Origin: Cephalotus follicularis | Lineage: Eukaryota; Streptophyta; Magnoliopsida; Oxalidales; Cephalotaceae | Direction: 5' to 3' | Assembly: GCA_001972305.1 (NCBI GenBank) | Contig: BDDD01000430.1 | Span: forward strand, 248,001-312,000 | Length of the DNA: 64,000 nucleotides | Shown here: positions 56,837 to 64,000 of the stretch, one piece after another | Numbering within the stretch: the first letter of the stretch is position 1 | Layout: each line of letters starts with the position of its first letter | Notes under the pieces: model-generated | Seen by the model: only the letters and a program-made list of their open reading frames with translations | Told to the model about the DNA's origin: nothing | Databases searched by the model: none | Position numbers and translations under genes: made by a program

Positions 56837-57716
56837 TGTTGATACAGAAATTCTTCTCTCAACAGTATCCTACATGGAGGACTTTAATTTGTTAAGAGAA
56901 ACGCTCGCAAAGGATGTCTAGGAGGAAGACGTCGATCTCTGATTCATGCACAAAGTAACAAACTGGTGGAAGGTCCAGGAGGTTGTTCTCCCGGGGACAC
57001 TCCGACGGTCAAGTTAGACAATGTGCAGAGGGTATAAGGTTCTTTGCAATGTAAAAATGGCTGACCTTTGATTTGTGTTTGATTCTCGTATTTATAGGAC
57101 TGGTTTGTAACTGTCTGAGCGTGAAAAGCAGAGGTGATAGATGTCCTCTAAAGAAATGCCGAGGATCTCGGGATTTCCCTTATCTCCACTTGATTTGTCG
57201 TCATCTTCCTTGTAGGTAGTTAACTGCATCTTATCTTCTATATTTGGAAAAATATGGATCCCTGAAAAGTAGGCTAACTTCATGGTCTCATTCCATAAAT
57301 GAGGAGGGGATCCTCTGCAATAGGGCTGCCGAGGAGGTGAACCATAGTGAGCTACTGAGGTAGTCAACCCCTTGCTTCAAGGTCTTCTACGTCCGTAGAC
57401 TTGTGCTTGAAGTGGATGGTCTTCTGCTATGTAGCCGAGGAGGTTCTCGACACTGATGTTTAAAAAGGGGGTCCTCGGCCCTGATGCTTCAGAAGGTATC
57501 CTCGGCCCTCATACTGAGGAGAGTAGTCTTTGCATAGCATACACGGGGTGGCTCCTCGGCACCTAGGTCGAGGAGGAATTCTTCACATGTCACTGTTTTT
57601 GTAATTAATAAACTTCCTCTGACTACAGTTTGCCAACTGTTGAACCTCTTGGACACCTGACTGTGTTTGGAGAGGACACGTGCCGTTTTTTATTTTGCTC
57701 AATTTTCCCCATATCA
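56837..57716 (-). mobile_element. 3' LTR of the Tat/Retand-type element
   Basis: It runs from TGTTGATACAGAAATTC to TTTTCCCCATATCA (880 bp); on the minus strand TGATATGGGG...CAACA. The TATA box TATAAATA is on the minus strand (plus 57089-57096), and a G-box CACGTG lies at 57677-57682 in U3. It is related to the LTR at 77-567. Confidence 0.8.
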
Positions 57717-57735
57717 TATGCCCCCCTGGTCCTTT
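57717..57735 (-). other. Polypurine tract of the Tat/Retand-type element
   Basis: TATGCCCCCCTGGTCC on the plus strand is a GGACCAGGGGGGCATA purine-rich tract on the minus strand, directly before the 3' LTR. Confidence 0.75.
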
Positions 57736-58119
57736 TTCTCTGGCCTTGGTCAGAGGAGGAGGAGTAGAGTTGAGAGCCGTGGCTCAGGCCAAACTCCTCT
57801 GCAAAGCTTCCTGCTAATTTTCCTGTTTGCGAGCGAGCCGAGATCATAAGTATTGCTTTGGTCGATCCTCTGCACAAAACTGGATGTGCCTTGACAGAGG
57901 ATCGAAGTCAGCCTCCTTGTCTGCGTCTGTCCCATCTAAAGGGCCTCGTGCCATGAACCCAAATCATTGCAATTAAGTAGCGTATTAAGCACACCTCACA
58001 CCTGGCATGAGCAGAGCGTTTCCCGCCTCTGCCCCTTCGTTTCCCGCGCTTAATATGTCGGTTCACTTCTCAACCATTGGATGTATGCAAGATGGAGGGC
58101 CAGGATCCCAGCTCTGGCC
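57736..58119 (+). other. Spacer between polypurine tract and antisense-gene promoter
   Basis: No coding sequence on either strand. It is the upstream region of the plus-strand gene and probably carries its control elements; none is recognised with certainty. Confidence 0.45.
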
Positions 58120-58130
58120 TATAAAAGGAG
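58120..58130 (+). promoter_or_regulatory. TATA box of the antisense gene
   Basis: CTATAAAAGGA is an excellent plant TATA box on the plus strand, so it does not serve pol. A transcription start near 58150 would give a leader that contains the intron at 58260-58342. Confidence 0.65.
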
Positions 58131-58259
58131 CCCTACTTCACTAAGCCAACCTTTTTACGCCTTCTAATTTCTTGCCAACACCTTTGAGAGTTCTTGTGAT
58201 CTCCAGTTTCTCCAGTATTCAATCTTCACCTTTCAGCCGCTTTTCATACAAGTTTCTGG

Positions 58260-58342
58260 GTAAGTTGACTGTCTTTTTGTAGCTCTAAGCCACATCTAAG
58301 TCCCTTCTATCTTCTTCTCTCATTTTCTTTGTGTCAACATAG
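58260..58342 (+). other. Predicted 5'-UTR intron of the antisense gene
   Basis: The donor CTGG|GTAAGT is a consensus match. The T-rich 3' side ends CAACATAG directly before the ATG at 58343, giving an 83-base intron. Whether it is spliced must be shown by RNA data. Confidence 0.6.
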
Positions 58343-60713
58343 ATGACCAGAACCAAACAAACTGCTAGGATTTCTCCTCCCTTAGAGGTCGAACCCCTGG
58401 CCATGGTGGTTCCCCCTGCTGAGAGTCCCCTTTCCTCTGAAGGTAGCCTGGGGGTTGCGGTGGGTGTCCCCACTATTCCTGTTACTGAGGCTGACACCCC
58501 TGCCCCTGATTGCTTTGGTGTCAGTACTCTTTCTCACAATGAGGTGCTTGCACTCACTCGCAAGTACAATTTTCCTTATAGGTTGAGATTTAGTCTTCTC
58601 TCGGATCCTCGGCTGGTCACGGAGAGTAGAGAGGGCCTCTTCGCTATTTTTGAAGGCGCTCTCTCCCATGGTCTGAGGGTCCCAGTACCCTCTTTTGCCC
58701 TCTCGGTCTTGGAGACGTTTAATCTCCATCCTTCTCTTCTCCAACCCCAATCTTGGAGTTTCATTATAGGTTTCCTAGTTAGGTGTCTGGAGTCCGAGGT
58801 GGCCGCAACAGTGGGATTGTTCAAACATTTCCATGTCATCTCGTCCTCGCCAGGGAGACGTGGCTATTTCTTCAAGTCGCGTCTTGGCATAAAGAAACTT
58901 CTTGTCAAACCCATACAATCCATCAAGAACTGGAGGAGGATATACTTTCTCATAAAAAACTTTGAGGGGTTCACTCCCCCTGTCTGGTGTGATTCCATGG
59001 AAACTACACGTCTCAACAGGAGACCTTTATTGACAACGGCCGAGAACCTAGACTTCGACAAACTCATACACCTGGAGCCCGAGGAGGTGAACTCTGTCGT
59101 GGTCGAGGAGCGTCTGCTCCGAGTTGGGCTGAGTATAGTTCCCATCCAAGGATCATACTCGGCAGAGGTCGAGGAGGCCTCAGCGGGTGAGGGATCCCCA
59201 GATGTATCCATGCCCCAAGAGATGGGGGAAAACTGTATAAAGCTTTTGTCTCCTCCGTCTTTCTTGTCTTTGTACTTCTGTTGCCTTGTGGTTCAATTTT
59301 AAGTTACTAACTTTCTTAACCTCTGTTTATGCAGCAATGGCTTCTCGCCGAGGATTCGAAGCTCTTTTCAGTGCCACAAAAATCAGCAAGACATCCACTG
59401 AAGAGGAAGACAAGCAGAAGGCTGCCAAGGAAGCAGCCAAGCAGAAGGAGAAGGCTGCTGCTGAGGGGGATAAGCAGAGGGAAAAGGCCGACACTGAGGG
59501 GGCCAAACAGATGAAGAAAGCTGCGGATACTACCAAAGGGAAAGGATCAAAGCGTCCTGCTGGAGGGCGTTCCTCTGGCAGTGCTCCTCGTCCCCCAAGC
59601 AAGAAAGGGAGACTTATCTACGAGACAGAGCTGGATTCTATCCTCGGCCGTACCTCAGACGTCCCCATCGTCCTGCCTCCTCCTCGGGACGTGGAGAGGA
59701 TGATCGAAGAGCTGGAGGGGGTTGGAAATGGCTCCTCCAGCCTGGACACACAAGGGGTGCCGTTCGCCCTTAGTGCTCTCTGCCTCTTTCCAGATGAGCT
59801 GAAGGAGATGAAGGATTGGTCCAACAAGGACCTAATCCATAACTCTCTACGGAGCCATTTCGAGGTAAAGGGTGATCCTCTTCTTCTGCATCTTACATTC
59901 TTTATGTGTTCTCTGTTCTCATTCTTGTCTTATTTGCAAGCTTTAAAAAATCATCACCTCTTGGTCAAGAACTTCTCGATCATCTTGGATAGGTACGACA
60001 AGGTGAGGGAGGAGCTGATGGTGGAGATGGAGACTTCTTGGGTGGCCAAAGCTCAACTTGAGGAGGTCCTCAAGGCCCAGGAGTCTGCTATGGATGAAAG
60101 GAACAAGGCTGTCCTGGAGAAGGACCAATTGACACAGGACCTCTCCAAGGTTAGCACTCAGTACCAGACTCTGCAGAAAAGGCATGAGGAGTCCGTCAAG
60201 AGGCAGGAGGAGTTGCGGGCCAAGGCAGTGGAGGACACCCTGGCAGAGTTCCAGACCTTGGATGAGTTCCACAGCTTGATGGAAGCCTCCGTGGAGGACT
60301 TCAAAGCTTCTGAGGCCTTTGGAGATGAGGTCTTCAAGGAATCTGCCGAGTACTATCGTCGGGGATTCTACACCTGCAGGAATTGGGTGAAGACTTTGCA
60401 TCCAGAGGTTCCTTTGGACGAGGTCGCCTACTGCTCAGCTGCTAAGGCTTTCGATTACTATCCTGATGGATACAAAGCCGAGGAGCTGAGGGCCGAGGAA
60501 GCCTTGGAAGGGAGTGCTGGCCTTGGGGCCGAGGTAGAGGAAGGGGAAGTCCTGCCTACTTCTGAAGACGTTCCTCCTCCTGAGCCCGCGTTGGCCTTGG
60601 CTTCTCTGTCTCTCTCTTCGGATCTTGTCGCTCCCCAACCTCCTCAAACTGGGTCTTTTGTTCCTCCCCCTCCTGAGGATAAAACCTCTACTGACGCTCC
60701 TTCCATAGCTTAG
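58343..60713 (+). CDS. Antisense-ORF protein of Tat/Retand element (Transposase_28-like), histone H3-like N-terminus
   Basis: My model joins 58343-59234, 59335-59871 and 59941-60713 (733 residues). The first intron (59235-59334, donor GTATAA, branch TTACTAAC, acceptor TTTATGCAG) keeps the frame. The second (69 bases, donor GTGATC, acceptor TTTGCAAG) also keeps it, but is weaker; without it the frame stays open. The protein starts MTRTKQTARIS, like the histone H3 tail. Residues 60-180 resemble the plant family 'putative gypsy type transposon' (Transposase_28): FALSVLETFNLHP..LQP.SW..IIGFLV. After a Lys/Glu/Ala-rich basic linker (about 299-380) comes a long predicted coiled coil (EVLKAQE...KRHEESVKRQEELR) and an acidic, proline-rich tail. 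The role of these antisense proteins is unknown. It lies opposite to pol and converges with it. The H3-like start could be chance. Confidence 0.75.
59235..59334 (+). other. Predicted coding intron 1 of the antisense gene
   Basis: 100 bases, phase 1. The exon 1 frame stops at 59302 without splicing; splicing joins it to the frame starting MASRRGF. It contains a perfect TACTAAC branch-type sequence 23 bases before the acceptor. Confidence 0.75.
59872..59940 (+). other. Possible coding intron 2 of the antisense gene
   Basis: The T-rich stretch encodes an out-of-place hydrophobic run (LLLHLTFFMCSLFSFLSYL) and ends TTTGCAAG. A donor at 59872 (AAAG|GTGATC) keeps the frame; the better-looking GTAAAG at 59865 would not. 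Retention is possible. Confidence 0.4.
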
Positions 60714-61822
60714 TTTTTGTAGGCTAGCTCTTTCTTCTTTTTTGCCTTGTAATAATTTTCCTTTTTCCGCACTTGTAATCTTCAACTAATGAGTAAAGAT
60801 AACTTTTTGCCTTCTCTGCTTTTGTCTTTACTTTTCACGTTGTGAGCTTGATGTGTTTGCACTTGGCATGTATGTTTACAATCCCCTTAGGAGTTTTGCT
60901 CACTGGGACCTCTGACTTCTCGTAGAAGTAGGCACCACCCCAAAAGAGTTTAAAATAACTTATCAAAGATATTAACAAACCTGTTGTATTCTCGGACTTC
61001 ACCTTTGGTAGGTTCCTTATGTATTTGAGCTTTGAGTGTATACATATGCTGATAATTCCCTTAGGAGTTTTAACTTAGTCCAAATCACTAATTTTTCGTA
61101 GATGAGGTCACTTAAACCTGACAGTCCTCGTAGGACCCTTTACTTCAAATGTGCTTAAGTAACTGTAACTCAGGTCTTTAAAAATTTTATTGTACTCATA
61201 GATTGAGCTCTTGGTCTGCTCGGTCAAGTTCCTATGGGTTTGCCGAGGAGAGTATCGTCTGACCTATTACGTTTTAGGACAGGTCGGCTGAGTTTGCAGT
61301 CCACTTAGGGACACTTGTATTAAAGTGCTCAGTCTGACGAGCTTGATCATTGCGAGTTCCCATGGATTCGCCTTTCAAGTCACGACTTTAGGTCTGGTTG
61401 GACAACTTCCTATGGTGTTGCCAACTAGTGTTTGCTCCCTTAGGAGTCTTAGTGCTTCCTTGAAAGTCTTTGGGTGTGCTCCTCGGAAGGAGTCTTCTGT
61501 GTGCTCCTCGGAAGGAGGCTTCTGTGGGTGCATCCTTGGATTCTCTCTTGAATGCCTGTTACTCTGGTCTGTTTGAGACCTCGGCTTGTGTTGGTTTTCC
61601 TTTTGAGGGTTAGTCTTCGTAAGACTTAGGAAGCTTTGGATCTCTAGGTGCCCCCTTGGAGGCATGGTCTGAGATGCTTAAAGTAAAGCTGAGAGAGCTG
61701 ATCGGTGGCTGTTCAGAGGTTTGAGGACATGAACATTGGACCTTCGGTCCCTTGCAAACTTGGAAATATAATATTGCACACAAATTTTGAAAAAGTTCAA
61801 CTTCATTGAAGACATCTTACAA
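60714..61822. other. Spacer between antisense gene and pol
   Basis: No coding domain on either strand. The phrase CCCTTAGGAGTTTT recurs (about 60885, 61055 and 61428) and GTGCTCCTCGGAAGGAG is directly repeated at 61477-61515. A candidate poly(A) region for the antisense gene (GTAATAATTTT) lies at about 60748. Confidence 0.5.
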
Positions 61823-63240
61823 TCATTGAAAGTACTTCCTCAGATGCTCGGCATTCCAAGCTCTGGCAATCTCCCTACCCCCAAAGTTTCAAGTTTGAAT
61901 GTTCCTGGGCAGAGGACCCTTTTGATTTTGTATAGCCCTTCCCAGGCAAGGGCTAGCTTTCCTCTGGTACCGGTAGGATCTGCAACGGCTGAGTTGTGTA
62001 GGACTAGATCTCCCTGCCTTAGTGGTCTTGGGCTTACTCTTTTGTTATAGTAACGGCTTACCCTCTGCTGGTAGGCTGCAACTCTAATTGCAGCCTTGTC
62101 TCTGAGTTCTTCCACTAGGTCGAGGAGGCACCTCAGTCCTTCTTCATTGCTGTCTTCAGTAAAGTGTACAACTCTTGGTGATTGTACTCCAATCTCCATC
62201 GGTATCATGGCTTCAGCTCCAAAACAAAGGCTGTATGGGGATTCACCAGTTGTGGTACGAGGAGTGGTTCTATATGCCCATAGTACACTTGGTAGCTCCT
62301 CTGTCCATCTTCCTTTGCTGTCTTCTAGGCGCTTCTTCAAGCCTGAGATGATTTCTCTGTTGATCACCTCGGCTTGACCATTACTTTGAGGGTAGGCTAC
62401 TGAGGCAAGCCTATGTTCTATCCTCCATTCCTTGCAAAAATCACGGAAGGCTTGGCAATCAAACTGTTTACCATTGTCTGAGATGATTGTCCTCGGAACT
62501 CCAAATCTACAGATGATTGACTTCCATACGAAGCTCTCTGTGTTCTTCTCAGTAATTGTGGCTAGAGGTTCTGCTTCTACCCACTTGGTAAAGTAGTCCA
62601 CTGCTACAATGAGAAACTTCCTCTGACCTGAAGCCATGGGTAGTGGTCCAACGAAGTCCATTCCCCATTGTCCAAAGGGCCACGGGGCCGTGATAGACGT
62701 AAGAGGCTGGGAAGGTCTTTTGCTTATGTTCGCGTTCCTCTGACACTTGTCACACTTCCTTACCAGGTCAATATCATCTTGATGCATAGTTGGCCAGTAG
62801 TAGCCTTGCCTCAACAACTTGTGGGACAATGTCCTGCCCCCAGTGTGGTTGCCACAAATTCCTTCATGGACCTCCCTTAGGGCGTAATCAGCCTCTGAGG
62901 GGTTCATGCACCTCAGCCAAGGAAATGAGAAGGATCTTTTGTAGAGGATCCCATCTCGGAACTGGAATCTGTTTGCTCTGTAGACCAGCTTCCTCGCCTC
63001 CACGGGGTCCTCGGGCAGGATCCCGTTCCTTAGCCAATTAATAAAGGGAGTCATCCAGTTTGGCTCCTGTGGCACATCTATTGCCATTACATCTGCTTCA
63101 TAGATGGTCGGGCGATCCAGGTAGTCTACTAGCACAGTTTGATTCTTCTCCACCTCCTCTGCCGTAGCCAGTTTTGATAACTGGCCTGCTCGGATGTTCT
63201 CTGCCCTGGGTACTTTCACAATCCTTAAGACTTCGAATGC
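61823..63240 (-). CDS. Tat/Retand-type integrase (C-terminal part of pol), frameshifted near its end
   Basis: Integrase joins element DNA into the chromosome. The zinc-binding domain has H-x6-H and C-x2-C (residues 118, 125, 156 and 159 counted from 63219). The catalytic core has D188 (GMDFVGPLP), D248 (IISDNGKQF) and E284 (SNGQAEVINRE), so D,D-35-E is complete. The start of the frame (VPRAENIRAGQLSKLA) is normally continuous with RNase H; a TAA at 63241-63243 cuts it off. Near 61880 a one-base shift in a G-run region makes the frame end early at 61840; in the next frame the usual RAWNAEHLRKYFQ tail ends at 61823. It converges with the antisense gene. Confidence 0.9.
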
Positions 63241-64000
63241 TTACTTCATGCCCTGAAAATGGGATAAGTATTTCATCATAAGGTCTTCTCTGGCCTCATA
63301 CTCCCCATTTGCCAGACCAACCACTAGCTGAGAATCACTGGAGGCTTCTATCTTTTGCACCTCCAAGTGCTTTGTAATTGTCAGTCCAGCTATCAGAGCT
63401 TCCCACTCAGCTTCGTTATTTGTAGCTTTGAACTTGAACCTCAGAGCATACTCCAACGTCCAACCATCTGGACTTGTCAATACTAGCCCTGCTCCACTGC
63501 CAGTGAGGCAGGGCGAACCGTCCACGGATAGCTTCCAAATTCCCCTCTCGCTCTCGGAGGGGTCCTCCTCCATACACTCCGTAGGTGTATTATCTCCAAT
63601 AAAGTCGGCCAGTACCTGTGATTTTATTGCTGGTCTGGCTTCGAACTTCACATCATACTCGCCTAGCTCGACTGACCACTTGATTAACCTGCCCGAGGTG
63701 TCAGGCTTGGCAAGAACTTGTTTGAGTGGTTTATCAGTCAGAACCTTGATTGTATGGGCTTGGAAATATGGCCTCAATTTTCTGGACGAGATGATCAATG
63801 CATAGGCATACTTCTCCACCTCTGGGTACCTCCCCTCTGCATCGTTCAGAGTCTTGCTCATGTAATATACTGGCTTTTGAACTTTTTCCTCTTCTCTGAC
63901 TAGCACTGCACTCACTGCGCCCGAGGTGGCCACAAGATACAAATACAAGTCTTCCCCATCCTTGGGTTTCGAAATCAGAGGAGGGGAAGCCATGTATTCC
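63241..64000 (-). CDS. Tat/Retand-type pol, RNase H and archaeal-type RNase H, partial
   Basis: The frame enters from beyond the right edge. The first RNase H region includes VYYMSKTL, RYPEVEKYAYALI, RKLRPYFQAH and LTDKPLKQVL, and in this lineage it is degenerate. The second, archaeal-type RNase H starts at LSVDGSP and shows the acidic triad: D in SVDGS, E in NNEAEWEAL and D in SSDSQLV. It degrades RNA of the RNA-DNA hybrid. The frame ends at TAA (63241-63243), between RNase H and integrase, where the family normally reads through. Otherwise no stop is seen. Confidence 0.9.
   Translation of the reverse strand, partial: EYMASPPLISKPKDGEDLYLYLVATSGAVSAVLVREEEKVQKPVYYMSKTLNDAEGRYPEVEKYAYALIISSRKLRPYFQAHTIKVLTDKPLKQVLAKPDTSGRLIKWSVELGEYDVKFEARPAIKSQVLADFIGDNTPTECMEEDPSESERGIWKLSVDGSPCLTGSGAGLVLTSPDGWTLEYALRFKFKATNNEAEWEALIAGLTITKHLEVQKIEASSDSQLVVGLANGEYEAREDLMMKYLSHFQGMK

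Larger units (their letters stand above)
56837..64000 (-). mobile_element. Tat/Retand-type Gypsy element, 3' portion, minus strand, with antisense gene
   Basis: On the minus strand the order from the right edge is RNase H, a second (archaeal-type) RNase H, integrase, a spacer, an antisense ORF block, polypurine tract and 3' LTR. The second RNase H is the hallmark of the Tat lineage, and an antisense ORF between pol and 3' LTR is known from Retand-type members. Gag, protease and reverse transcriptase lie beyond 64000. The pol frame has one stop and one terminal frameshift in the visible part, so it is the best preserved element of the window. Confidence 0.9.

Noticed and set aside
58382..58750. 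Minus-strand frames inside the antisense gene (58382-58750, 58864-59211, 59943-60401)
   Set aside because: They are shadows of the plus-strand coding frame, with no domain, although they are on the same strand as pol.
59865..59940. Intron with donor GTAAAG at 59865 in the antisense gene
   Set aside because: Its length (76 bases) would shift the frame away from the long open frame that follows. The donor at 59872 keeps the frame, so I prefer that or retention.

Overview
The window is a block of nuclear DNA from a flowering plant, most likely a eudicot; the species cannot be named from the sequence. It is AT-rich and carries plant LTR-retrotransposon lineages (Tekay-type chromovirus, Tat/Retand-type Gypsy, SIRE/Maximus and another Copia). 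Several elements start from the initiator-Met tRNA primer site (TGGTATCAGAGCC). I recognise one host protein gene, so this looks like gene-poor, heterochromatin-like sequence.

Layout. 1-567: primer-site region and 5' LTR of a minus-strand Tat-type element whose body lies off the left edge. 568-2475: host DNA with a diverged tandem duplication of about 1.15 kb. Its second copy is split by two insertions: a SIRE/Maximus Copia element (2476-11219, target duplication CGATT), and a Tekay-type chromovirus (11285-23485). The SIRE element contains a deleted copy of a non-coding LTR element (called LARD here; 2824-7868). The right LTR of the chromovirus holds a solo LARD LTR and a LARD fragment. 24076-39953: a gutted minus-strand Tat-type Gypsy element that keeps both LTRs and a ruined gag-protease. 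Nested inside it are two chromovirus-like LTRs in tandem, a complete LARD element (27814-34968, target duplication ATAGG), a tandem-repeat array, and a 534-bp solo LTR (35802-36335, target duplication CTTCA). 40226-45633: a degraded minus-strand Copia element with 0.2-kb LTRs. 45634-51941: low-copy DNA with the host gene, an RHA2-like RING-H2 E3 ubiquitin ligase (49476-49976). 51942-54882: a 2.9-kb solo LTR (target duplication TATTA). 56837-64000: the 3' part of a Tat/Retand element with nearly intact pol on the minus strand and a separate antisense gene on the plus strand.

Most interesting point. The antisense gene of the last element (58343-60713) has its own TATA box, a 5'-UTR intron ending exactly at the ATG, and one or two frame-keeping coding introns. 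Its product begins M-T-R-T-K-Q-T-A-R-I-S, which matches the histone H3 tail at residues 2-8 and 10. A second signal is a GTCGACGCTT motif, with at least eleven exact copies, clustered in three different LTR-element families.

The LARD family has about 2.8-kb LTRs, a 1.5-kb non-coding centre, primer site and polypurine tract. It must borrow proteins from another element; its ends and 3' leader resemble those of Tekay-type chromoviruses.
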